This document shows, in pieces, positions 1-9,800 of a stretch of 21,218 nucleotides of DNA; within the stretch, counting starts at the first letter, position 1, and the number at the start of each line of letters is the position of its first letter. The notes under the pieces were generated by a model, which had not been told where the DNA came from, did no database searches, and saw nothing but the letters and a program-made list of their open reading frames with translations. The DNA comes from a virus. The position numbers and the translations under genes are program-made. The DNA lies in IMG/VR virus record IMGVR_UViG_3300006736_000116, positions 1 to 21,218 of that record. One strand, 5' to 3'.

Positions 1-187
1 AAGATATAGCCTGAATAGTATAATTAGAGGAGTCTAAAATAGAAGAAGTAGCATGATCAGGCACCCCCGATAGGGAGGGGGAGACTGTCATAATATCAGC
101 TAATAAAGAACCTGCCCCATTTACAAGAAGATTTGTCTCTTCGTAAATAAGCTTGTCTTTATAATATACTCCTACTGATCCTCTCAT
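1..187 (-). CDS. Virion structural / tail protein, N-terminal fragment
   Basis: The reading frame starts with ATG at 187 and runs off the left edge, giving 62 residues that begin MRGSVGVYYKDKLIYEE. The start lies directly after the TAA of the upstream gene (stop 190-188), which supports translational coupling. A weak GGA lies upstream and there is no strong SD. The pattern of an N-terminal beta-strand pair followed by a segment reading LVNGAGSLLADIM and then LDSSNYTIQAIS resembles the starts of tail or virion proteins in marine T4-like phages. That is recognition by eye, not a search result. It is the last visible gene of the baseplate operon and follows the gpI-like gene, where fibre or receptor-binding genes usually sit, so a tail-fibre or adaptor role is likely but unproven. 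Confidence 0.6.
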   Translation of the reverse strand, partial: MRGSVGVYYKDKLIYEETNLLVNGAGSLLADIMTVSPSLSGVPDHATSSILDSSNYTIQAIS

Positions 188-3100
188 TTAATTGTCCACT
201 ACTATGTTTTCCATACAATTATGTGGTGAATATTTAGTATTTCCATCTCCCCACAAGGGATGTATACGATAATTTAATCTACTGCCCCCACTAGGTCCTA
301 AATCATTGCCATATAAACGACCATATATGTTATTCGCATCTGGACCTCTTCTAAAATCTCTACTAGCCAAGTGAGTTTGATACAATCCATACCCCTTACC
401 TGCCAATCCAGTAAAGAATTTTAAAACAGTCCTTAATTGTTCTTTATTTAAATACAGTTTATCTTCCTTTACAAATTTCCTTAAAGGTATTCCACTTGTT
501 TGAATTCCATGATCTGTTCCTAACCCTGCATTGTCTCTCTGTGTACTGTCCTCTAAAGAAATAGAATCAATCAACAAATACTTGCCTGGATTAGTGGGAG
601 GTAAGAAAAATATTTCTACATAGTAATTAGCATCATCCCTATTTACCGTCTGTTCAAATCTATAATATTCCTCAGGTACGGGGATAATCTTTAAGTATTC
701 ATAATTATTATAGTTAGTATAATTTCGAGTATCAAAGTTTAATTCATAAGTCTCAAAATATCCTTCCAAAATATTATTTAATGAAACATTATTAATTACC
801 GACTCCTGCGTAGACTCACTATTATTTCCTAAACAATAAATTGTCTCTTCTTCTGTAGATTCTGTAGTCTTGAGATTATATGTGTGGATATGGGCGTATG
901 AACCTAAGACTGTAGGTAAACTTATATTAGTAGCGTTATGTAATGCCCACTTTCCTTCAGGCGTCCAAGACCACATTACACCACTAGGAGCAGAAGCATC
1001 ATAAATAGGATTAGTATGAATCCACACTCCTAATTGGCCTCCTCCCAATATTGGCGAATTTTCTTCAGCTACTAAAGCTTTAATTTTCAGTTTGAATTTA
1101 TGATCCTTGATGAAATAATTTCGTCTCTTCCCATAAGCTGATAAATCAAAACGTAATCTAGGAAATCCCCCTGCGGTTTTGCATTTAATAACTGTATTAT
1201 CTATTAAATAATTTTCGGCTCCAGGAACTTTAAAACTTGAATCAGCTTTAAATACATAGAACGCATTCTCGGATGGAGAACCTGACGTATCACAGAATTC
1301 CACACCACTTAAAATATGTGGATTTCTAAACTCAGCATTGTATACCGCTTCTTGTATAAATTGCGTACCTGATAAAGGAACTACTAAATCGCCTGTTGCG
1401 CTTGCGATATAAGTACCTGATGCTGGTAGATCATTACTTCCATCACTATACGCTGCTACAGCACATGTACTAAAAATTCCAGACCCAGCATTTTGATTTA
1501 TTGCAAGTCCTGAAGCAAAGCTAGAGGCAACATAATCCCCTGCCGTTGTTTCTACCGCAGAACCCTCAACAGAAAAGTTATCATTATATAACCCGTCCCC
1601 AAAAACTTGTCCAAAAATATTGCCCCCAGTATCATCCATATCATTTCTACTTAAATAATGTCTTTGAAAGTAGTATGCATAATCTTTATATAATTTTTGA
1701 AGACCAATACCGAAACTAAAATTCCTGTACTCGATGTCTGAATTAAAAACATACCCACTAGCTATCGCACTATTGGCATAACTCTGAATTTCATTTTTCC
1801 AGTAGGTATCCGCAGTAATAGAAGAGACTGTTCTAGCTAAATCGCGGGCTTTCTCTTCCAATAACTCATGCATTACAATATAAATATGGGGAGTTTGGCC
1901 TCGATCTACATAACGTGCTGTAGAGACTTCAATTTCATCCCACTTAGCATTAGAACCAAGAACTCTTAGTCCCCTATAAGGGAATGTAGCACTTGTATAA
2001 ATAGCTGAGAATGAACGAGTGGAACTTAGACCCTCACATTTATCCCACACCCCTGAGGGATTTATTGGATCTACAATAGGAAAAAACTTACCTGCGGAAG
2101 CCACATATCCCAGAGTAAATTCTCCTACAGAAGAAGGCATAGAATATTCTAAGGTGGATGGATCCCAACTATTAGGAGCATTAAACCCTGTTCGATGATA
2201 ATACCCCTCTGTGGGCAACGTATAGCGGAAATTACGTCTTCGCAACGCTGTACGTGATACTGAGCTTAAATCAGTAACAGTAGGAGTCTTCAGCGTAAAG
2301 AGTGTGTCCCCTACGATATTATCTACATCAGCCCGTTTAAAAGTATTTAAACCCCCTCTACCAGCATCCCCATCTAAATTGGAGTCCCCACCCCCAGCAG
2401 TTAGTATAGCCCCCATATCCAACCCGCTCCATTCAAAACCAGCTAAGACCGAAGCACTTGTATAACTTACTCTAGTATCATCTTTATCAAACCCTAAATA
2501 ACTCCAACGTGTACTAGAATAATCCGCATAGTCCATAGCACTAGCATTTAAATTGATTCTAGCTATGGTATGGGCGGGCGAAAAATTAGTTGCTACCCTA
2601 GAAGCTTCATATAAAGCATACTTAGAGTCTCCATCCAACGTAGTTTTAGCAAAATCAAAATCTGTATTATCAAAATCAATAAATATATGAGATGATTTTC
2701 CATTCCATAAACTCAAAAGATTATTATGAGATTCTGATATATTATATAATACATTATCATAATTAGGAGGAGTTTGTACTGCACTAAAGAACATCAAAAA
2801 TTCATTAAGACTCCCTAAGTTTGTGTCAGTATTAATTCCTGCACTCAGAATAAAATCTTCTACATCAGTACAAAATTCTCTCCTTACTCCAAAACAAGCC
2901 AACTTTTTTTTAAGGTTAGCAGCTAACGCAGGGGTAAGAGAACTGTCTCTATAGTATTTTATCTGTTCAAATGGGGGGAGAGGATAATTAGTATAGGTTC
3001 TATAATTAAATAAGAACTCTAAATCACCCGTGGCTGATAAGTAAATGGGTTCCTCACCTCCCTGAGGATGCTCTAAACCCGCCATATACACCCCAGTCCC

Positions 3101-4732
3101 TAAAGGACCATCACAATGGGCCGCATCCCATGCATCACCTTTCCCCAACATTAGGGCTTCCCGTTTAAAGACCTGATACCCAGGACTATCGGTAGTATGC
3201 ATATGAAAAGGTTTCATATGAGTTTCGTTAATTATGGTATACACACTAGAGGGGCACCCCCTATCATCCAGTGTATACATCCTATTTACAGGAAATTTTT
3301 CTCCATTATACAGAAAGTTATCAGGAAATTTCTTATATAAATCTAAGATGATTGAGTCGGTTACAATTTTTAAATTTTCTTCTATACTACTAGGATTGTA
3401 ATAGTAAACTCCTGCGTCTGTAGCTAATCCTTGTGTCCAAGTAGTTAAATCCCGGAAGTAAGGAGACTCTGTACCTAAACTATACCAAATAAGGAAAGGT
3501 ATGTATGATTCCCATAATTCTGCTACACGCCCCGAAACATCTAAAACAGAGTTAGTTACGAGAGTATTTATAGCGTATTGAATTGAATCTAATGTCCCTT
3601 TTCTCTTGTATAAATCTACTGCTGTTCGTAGCTGGTGTCTCCACTTAGAGGTAGAGGCTCCATACAATTTCCACCCAATTAGGTCTGCAATAAATTGTAA
3701 ATATTCCTCAGGACAATTTTCAATATCATACAGCAATCCTATTGATTCTATTTGTTCGGTAATATCAGCCGCTTGAAACCCAAAAGCATCAATAAATTTT
3801 CTAAAAGGACCCTTAGATACAAGATCGGTTAATGAAATAGTAGCGTCTATATAATCATTAAAAGCTTGCTGTACTTTAAAATCCTGTTGATCCATAAAAG
3901 CAGGAGAATATATTACATCTAACCAAGTTAATAAGTTATCTAATTTTTGAGTTCCACTTGTCCATGTAGCTACAACCCCAGCACTAGGAGTAAGAATGGA
4001 ATCGGCTGCTCCTGATACAAAGTCTGCTGGAATAAGACTAAGATTAGAAAAAATAGTACATGTAGAGTAGTTTTTCCACAAGTAAGTGTCAAAGCCTTTT
4101 ATACCATCGACAGTATTTAGACTATTTCCTAAATATAATGTGTTTAATGATTCTAGTACAAAACTAGAGGGGCTGTATGTTAAACCACCGTCTGCTGATG
4201 TATTCAAAAAGTACATCCAGCCTAATGCGTCTACCAAATAATTATGAACACTACTGGGATTATTATCAGTAGTTAAAGCAGATAGTGTAGAAATATTTTG
4301 GTGTAAAGCTCCAGGCTCCGATCCAGTAGCCAGAATTATTTGTGGTAATAAAGTCCCGGATAAATAAGTATTGTACTCTCCACTTGTAGCAAAATCCTTA
4401 AAAGCAGCCCCCAGCGGTAAAAGTATTTTAGTTTCAAAACTGTAGGGTGTTACATTGGTTAATTTATTTTGTTTAACAAAATATTGAGAGATGCCTGAAA
4501 TATTATCTAAACTAGAGGTTTGCGAATTAGCTACAGCCGAGATGGATAAGACCTGGGAAATATCATTAGCCGCTGCTAAATGAGTATTTATAATCCTTGA
4601 AGCTGGGTTTATCTCTCTTCCACTTAATGCTAAATCTTCCTCCTGATATACTCCAGGAGTAATTAACTCAATTAACTCAACAAAATTTCTTTTTGTATAA
4701 GTTCGTGGATCGGGAGTAAATTCACTTCTCAT
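188..4732 (-). CDS. Baseplate wedge / tail protein with P2 gpI-like domain and long adhesin-like C-terminus
   Basis: This 1514-residue protein probably links the baseplate wedge to the fibres. Residues about 265-400 match the P2 gpI / tail-protein-I pattern: YDIENCPEEYL (335-345), LIGW (351-354) and the KRKGTLDSIQYAI segment (376-388). In P2 and in contractile injection systems this family follows the gpJ/gp6-like protein, as here. The remaining ~1100 residues are far beyond the usual gpI length (about 180-200) and are beta-rich and aromatic. They include a possible carbohydrate-binding beta-sandwich ending in YLLIDSISLED (about 1385-1395). A short motif occurs twice (about 1017-1050 and 1447-1480). 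The start codon overlaps the preceding gene's stop by one base (TAATG), so translation is probably coupled. It may be the functional counterpart of T4 gp7. The domain call is fairly sure; the role of the C-terminus is inferred. Confidence 0.75.
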   Translation of the reverse strand: MRSEFTPDPRTYTKRNFVELIELITPGVYQEEDLALSGREINPASRIINTHLAAANDISQVLSISAVANSQTSSLDNISGISQYFVKQNKLTNVTPYSFETKILLPLGAAFKDFATSGEYNTYLSGTLLPQIILATGSEPGALHQNISTLSALTTDNNPSSVHNYLVDALGWMYFLNTSADGGLTYSPSSFVLESLNTLYLGNSLNTVDGIKGFDTYLWKNYSTCTIFSNLSLIPADFVSGAADSILTPSAGVVATWTSGTQKLDNLLTWLDVIYSPAFMDQQDFKVQQAFNDYIDATISLTDLVSKGPFRKFIDAFGFQAADITEQIESIGLLYDIENCPEEYLQFIADLIGWKLYGASTSKWRHQLRTAVDLYKRKGTLDSIQYAINTLVTNSVLDVSGRVAELWESYIPFLIWYSLGTESPYFRDLTTWTQGLATDAGVYYYNPSSIEENLKIVTDSIILDLYKKFPDNFLYNGEKFPVNRMYTLDDRGCPSSVYTIINETHMKPFHMHTTDSPGYQVFKREALMLGKGDAWDAAHCDGPLGTGVYMAGLEHPQGGEEPIYLSATGDLEFLFNYRTYTNYPLPPFEQIKYYRDSSLTPALAANLKKKLACFGVRREFCTDVEDFILSAGINTDTNLGSLNEFLMFFSAVQTPPNYDNVLYNISESHNNLLSLWNGKSSHIFIDFDNTDFDFAKTTLDGDSKYALYEASRVATNFSPAHTIARINLNASAMDYADYSSTRWSYLGFDKDDTRVSYTSASVLAGFEWSGLDMGAILTAGGGDSNLDGDAGRGGLNTFKRADVDNIVGDTLFTLKTPTVTDLSSVSRTALRRRNFRYTLPTEGYYHRTGFNAPNSWDPSTLEYSMPSSVGEFTLGYVASAGKFFPIVDPINPSGVWDKCEGLSSTRSFSAIYTSATFPYRGLRVLGSNAKWDEIEVSTARYVDRGQTPHIYIVMHELLEEKARDLARTVSSITADTYWKNEIQSYANSAIASGYVFNSDIEYRNFSFGIGLQKLYKDYAYYFQRHYLSRNDMDDTGGNIFGQVFGDGLYNDNFSVEGSAVETTAGDYVASSFASGLAINQNAGSGIFSTCAVAAYSDGSNDLPASGTYIASATGDLVVPLSGTQFIQEAVYNAEFRNPHILSGVEFCDTSGSPSENAFYVFKADSSFKVPGAENYLIDNTVIKCKTAGGFPRLRFDLSAYGKRRNYFIKDHKFKLKIKALVAEENSPILGGGQLGVWIHTNPIYDASAPSGVMWSWTPEGKWALHNATNISLPTVLGSYAHIHTYNLKTTESTEEETIYCLGNNSESTQESVINNVSLNNILEGYFETYELNFDTRNYTNYNNYEYLKIIPVPEEYYRFEQTVNRDDANYYVEIFFLPPTNPGKYLLIDSISLEDSTQRDNAGLGTDHGIQTSGIPLRKFVKEDKLYLNKEQLRTVLKFFTGLAGKGYGLYQTHLASRDFRRGPDANNIYGRLYGNDLGPSGGSRLNYRIHPLWGDGNTKYSPHNCMENIVVDN

Positions 4733-6360
4733 TATTCAAGCAAGCTCACGTTTACAGTTAAATTATTCAATTGAATAATTTCATTTTCATCTACTAAAAT
4801 ATTATGCACTAAATTATCTATCTCGGAATACCGAATTTCATCAACTTCAAAAATTTGTCTGTTTAATTCGGCTATTATTAAGGGCTCTCCAAATCTTCTA
4901 TTATCAATACTCATATAGTTCAATATTTTATTTCTGGCTAATCCAATAATCTGGGACTCTCTCGCCTCATCCTCTTTATCAATAAAGATAGTAACTACTA
5001 GATCTAATGTTCTGATTAAACCATCAACTGCAAACACTTCGTCTGTAGCCATTTTAACCTTATTTATAGCATCCAATAATTGAATTTTAAATGTAGGACT
5101 AGCTTTTTGTAATTGAATATCAGAAGCCTTCTCCAATACATAGATATCAATAATATTTGCAGAAGAATAAGCATCCCTAGTAACAGCCACTGCTTTGCCT
5201 ACTGTTCCAAAAGTACTTATGAATGTATTAGCAAAGACTGTGTAATCATTTAAAGTAACCACTCTATCCTGTCGAGCAAAAGTTAAGGGAGCCCATTGTT
5301 TGGCATGAGCCATGCTTTCAGCATTTGCTCCCCCTGTTGCAACACTCGTATTGGTAATTGTTCCAGGTCTAGCGTCTGTCCCCCCTATATTGGTTGTGGC
5401 TTGTATGGCAGCATTGATTACATTTGGATTTAAATTCCCTCTTGATCCCCCACCTATCCGATAATGAACCAAGTAAGAGTCTGTATTAGTTGGAGAAATA
5501 CCTACAGTTCCATCTCCAAACACTACGGTAGCCTGATAGCTATCGTCGTAAAGTACCTCAAAAATTCTATCTGTAGATCCCGAAGCAAAATAAATATTTT
5601 CCACCTTCCTGTAAGCTCCAGACACATTTGCATCAACCGAATTAATAAATACTTCAACACTTCCATCAATTACAGGAGCCTGCGTTAATTTTATTGTTTT
5701 TATAGCTTCTGTAGCCGCAAAGCCTCCGCTATCTGTAACCAATACTCCTTCTTGTAACGCTAAATTAGTGTATACTGTATCTGTTTCTGGATTATCACTT
5801 TCCGTACTATAGAGACGGATATCCCCTCTAGAATTTATCAAATCAATAATTCCATTCACTACCTTGTATAGAGTATATGTAACATTTCCTCCATCTTGGG
5901 GAGACTCAATACTGACAGTTCTATTAGCGGGAGCCAGTGTATAATATGCATTCCCACCTATATCCACAGGAGGATCATCAAAAGTTATAGAAGCATCCAT
6001 CGCAGCAGAAAGAGGTCCCCTCATTTTTACACCAATTAACTGTAATAATTTTTTTACACTACTACGTTGCCTAGCTGTTGCGAAGAAATTTTCGTTAGCT
6101 AACATGTCGGCTTTCATCGACATTACAGATCCCATATAAGCTATCAACTCAATAAACATCATGCCTATATCTGATTCAACAAAATAATTATACTCTGTAG
6201 GATAGACAGCTTTAATATATTTAATTAACGAATTTCTTAGAGAAATAAAGTCCGTCGCCGCAAAATCAACCAACGAAGGTCGCTTAACCAACGGAATATT
6301 CGTTAGTTTCATAAAATCCGATTTTAGTGTTCCAGAAAACGTCATCGTATTATTAGTCAT
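4732..6360 (-). CDS. gp6: Baseplate wedge protein, gp6 / baseplate J-like
   Basis: This 542-residue protein is the wedge component that forms the inner iris ring of contractile baseplates. The N-terminal part has the typical SDIGMMFIELIAYMGSVMS helix (63-81), followed by a helix rich in FATARQRSSVKKLL (93-106). The J-like core shows FEVLYDDSYQATVVFGDG (267-284), YRIGGGSRGN (300-309) and a GGANAESMAHAKQWAP segment (343-358), which match gp6-like proteins. An AGGTGG Shine-Dalgarno (6368-6373) lies 7 bases before the ATG. The start overlaps the stop of the gp25-like gene in an ATGA junction. The order gp25 - gp6 - gpI is the conserved order of contractile tails. Family assignment is confident. 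Confidence 0.9.
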   Translation of the reverse strand: MTNNTMTFSGTLKSDFMKLTNIPLVKRPSLVDFAATDFISLRNSLIKYIKAVYPTEYNYFVESDIGMMFIELIAYMGSVMSMKADMLANENFFATARQRSSVKKLLQLIGVKMRGPLSAAMDASITFDDPPVDIGGNAYYTLAPANRTVSIESPQDGGNVTYTLYKVVNGIIDLINSRGDIRLYSTESDNPETDTVYTNLALQEGVLVTDSGGFAATEAIKTIKLTQAPVIDGSVEVFINSVDANVSGAYRKVENIYFASGSTDRIFEVLYDDSYQATVVFGDGTVGISPTNTDSYLVHYRIGGGSRGNLNPNVINAAIQATTNIGGTDARPGTITNTSVATGGANAESMAHAKQWAPLTFARQDRVVTLNDYTVFANTFISTFGTVGKAVAVTRDAYSSANIIDIYVLEKASDIQLQKASPTFKIQLLDAINKVKMATDEVFAVDGLIRTLDLVVTIFIDKEDEARESQIIGLARNKILNYMSIDNRRFGEPLIIAELNRQIFEVDEIRYSEIDNLVHNILVDENEIIQLNNLTVNVSLLE

Positions 6361-6824
6361 TTAATTACCACCTGTACATCAAATACTGCTAAATCTGTAT
6401 CTGTCATTTCCACCAATAGTGTAATTTTTAAAGAGTTCCCCCCCGCAGGGCCTATATCCCCATAAGGTATCACCGAGAGTTTCTTCACTTTTGCTCCCAC
6501 AATATATTTATCAAAAGAATATAATATCTCCCTTTTTATAGATTCAAAAGTTGCTTCATCTAAGGGTTGAAATAAATATTTTCTTAAATTACATCCAAAG
6601 CTAGGAAGCATAATTCTTTCGCCCCGTTCGGTTTTTAATAATTGCTTTACTGCACCTCGGATTAATTCCTTGCCGCTCTCTCTATTAAAAAAACTTCCCT
6701 TGATCTTTTCTCTCCCTAAAGGAAAGGTTACTCCTAAGTATGAACCCCTTAACTCCGCAATACTCCTATCAGTAGGTGCAAAATAAGTGGTGCCATATGT
6801 ATTTACTGTTTGATTCGCTGCCAT
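6357..6824 (-). CDS. gp25: Baseplate wedge protein, gp25-like (GPW/gp25 family)
   Basis: This 155-residue wedge protein joins the sheath to the baseplate. The family signature is clear: GKELIRGAVKQLLKTERGER (51-70), IMLPSFGCNLRKYLFQPLDE (71-90), then the ILYSFDKYI helix and a C-terminal beta hairpin that ends DVQVVIK. It has about 25 extra residues at the N-terminus compared with the minimal family core. The ATG directly follows the TAA of the giant sulfatase protein, and the only SD-like sequence (AAGGAG) lies in the small inverted repeat at 6830-6845, about 12 bases upstream, which suggests coupling to translation of that gene. The family was originally described as lysozyme-like, but the role here is structural. 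Confidence 0.92.
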   Translation of the reverse strand: MAANQTVNTYGTTYFAPTDRSIAELRGSYLGVTFPLGREKIKGSFFNRESGKELIRGAVKQLLKTERGERIMLPSFGCNLRKYLFQPLDEATFESIKREILYSFDKYIVGAKVKKLSVIPYGDIGPAGGNSLKITLLVEMTDTDLAVFDVQVVIK

Positions 6825-9800
6825 TTAAGAGAAAGGCTCCTTTCTTTGATCTAGGTACTGGTTGAGAGAGTCTAATAGAGTGTAGTATATCCTAGCTAAC
6901 CTCCAATAATAATCATCCTCATTTGTTTGTGTCGCTTGATCCAATAAATATGTTAGCATATCTTTAGCGTCCGCGCCCGCACCCGCAACATCTGCGGCTA
7001 GATCTCTATACTGAAATAGTAAATTATCAAGTTCGTAAGGATCCGCATCTCTCCCATCTCCCAGTCTTAAGTGATATAATTCATCAAATCCTGACAAATT
7101 ATATAGATAACCACTAGTAGATCTTACTAGTTTCCAGGACCCAGCACTCACCTCTGGAACACTGCTATAAATTGCTGTAGAATCCGCACCTGAAACGGCG
7201 TAATGCCCAAGTTTATATGCATTAGCACTTACTGTAAGGGCGCGTCTACGCTCATAGGGTATGGTGGGGTTGCCTGTGCCTCCGTAAGCACCTGTTGTTT
7301 CTAATCCTTCGGGGGTTCCATCAAACTTCCCTATCTTCCCAGTCCAAGTACCCATTCCTTCAATATTAATAGCTCCATCTACCTCCATCACGCTAGTCCC
7401 AGACGCAGTAGAGTTTCCTTGGGGGGAAAAGAACTCTGAAAAAGAGAAATTCTTTTTAGGAGTAGGTCCTCCGCTTAAGATTGGTAAGAAGGAAATACCC
7501 TCATATCGTTGAGGCTTAGACGCAATATTAGAAATCAATGATCTCTTTACACCAGCAATATCAGCAATCGTAGCATATAAATCAATTCCATCAATAAAAG
7601 CGTTTGATATCGTATTTTTATTTGTTATCATTGTGGAACTTACAATAAAAGGAATTATTGTACCTCTCTCATATACTGATGTCTTAAATCCCCCAGGTCC
7701 ATTATTGTTCCCACCATGCCTAGCTCCACTTAGATAAGTTATACCCTCATTATCAAGCCATTTCGTGTAAACAGGACCTAATCCACTATTATCATTGTCA
7801 GCTTCTCCTGCTACCTTTCGTATACCCGAAGCATAATTATTCCTAGACTCCATAATGGCTTTATCCGCTCCATTATCACCCATAAATATAAATATAGTGC
7901 GATCTCGTCTGACAGGATCAATAGAGGAGAGGAACGCACTCACCATATAGTCTATATTCTCTACTTGTGCAGTAGAGTTCATCCACGACCCACTAGCAGC
8001 AATAGCAGTCACATGAGGACCTGGATCATTTCCAGCATCTGCAATCACATCCATTGAATGCTGTGTATTATTAGTACTGTAGAACCCATCCCAGTTATAT
8101 ATCATTCCACTAGGAGGAAATGTTTGAGGTGAGTGCGGAGCATTCATAGGAACATATAAAAAGAACGGTTCTCTCATAGTGTTAAACAGACTACTAGCAT
8201 CAGCAGCCGATTGGAAAGTAGCAAATGAACTTGCATCCCCAGGCCCATCATGTAATTCATACTTCGAATCAGCTTCAGCGAGAGGCTCCTGAAGATAAGG
8301 TATATGTCCCGCAGCCGTAGTCTTCTTACTATCTATGAATTTAGTATAGCCTGAATCAGAAACTGTGGTCACTGCTCCATCTCTATTCACAAAATAGTTA
8401 ACATATCCCATATCCTTATCAGAAACAGATAATGAGTCCCAATAATCTTCATTAGAGAAATTACCCGTATAATTATTGTGACCAGGAACAGGGGGTTTAT
8501 CTAGATTATGGAATATGGTTCTATACGTAGTCCACTTTCCGACAGCCGAGACATGTGCCCATCCTGCTCCTGACGCTGAAGCAATGGTAGCACCATCTAC
8601 TTCATAATAACTAGCCAGTCCATCCCACTCTGCTAAGTGCCATTTACCTGCCATCCCACTTCTATAACCATACTCCCGCAGTAATTCAGGTAAAATTTTG
8701 AAGTTAACTCCTGAAGTCCATACGGAGGGGTTATCATCGGCAGAACGAACAATTTCTGATAGAGGTTGTACAGTTCCAGAGGGATCAAATAAAGAATAAT
8801 CACACCCTAACCCCTGTAACCCTCCTCTCAGCCTATCAAATTCCTGCGTCCCCACGGCTCCAACTCCATGTCCCCAGTAACCTGAAGGCCCAACATCACG
8901 TTTATAATTAGGACTACTAAATGCATGCTTTCCTGTTAGAATTGCTGCTCTAGTTGGAGAACATACAGGAGCAACATGCACATTAGTAAATGTTATCCCG
9001 TTCTCAGCCATTCCACTTAAAGTAGGTGTATGAGCATAAAGGTTAGTACCATTAGTAGGATCAGTTAAATTACTAAATGGAGTAGACGTAGAAGGAAGTA
9101 CAATAGGATTAATAGAATCATATATTCCTAAATTATCCACACCCACATCATCTGAAATAATCAGAACTATATTAAAGCCTTCCCCACTGTCATAATTGAA
9201 CTCATGAAGTTCAGTATCAATATTTTTAAAATATCCTTCTTGAGCCTTATAGTTTTTTGCTACTTCTACTGAATTTATTGCTCGATCATAGAATTTTAGA
9301 CTTCCTAAGAATCCCTCATAACCACTTTTTACTCCTCCCCTGTCACCACCCATAAAATTACCACAACAGGACATTCCATCGGTATAACCACCTCCTACAA
9401 TCCAAGGAGTATAGAACTGATTCAATCTAGGGCCTTCATGAAGAGTAGTCGGCCCATCCACACTGGCAGAGGAATATTCAAAACTATTATTTTTCTTAAA
9501 AGAGGGTAAATTTGGAGTAGTATTAGGGGGCACCCCAAAAACATCACTTATTGCTGATGTTGCCACTAATGAACCGTCAGCATAAAGTTTTATCTCATTG
9601 GTCGGAGGATCAACGGTAATATCGACTAAAACATACGTAGCTGACACATCTCCAAACTGTGTGGCTGATAAATCTACTTTCATTTTAAAGAAAGTAGAGG
9701 TTGCTTGACATTCATCGTTATTAATCCACGAACAAGAGCTAGAATCTCTAGATTGAGTTGGGGCTATAAAGAAACTCAAAGAAGAAGCGGGATCATTTAG

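Noticed and set aside
64-81. CCCCC/GGGGG inverted repeat as a terminator
   Set aside because: It lies inside the open frame of the gene starting at 187, the loop and U-tract do not fit a terminator, and the codons (SPSLSGV) explain it.
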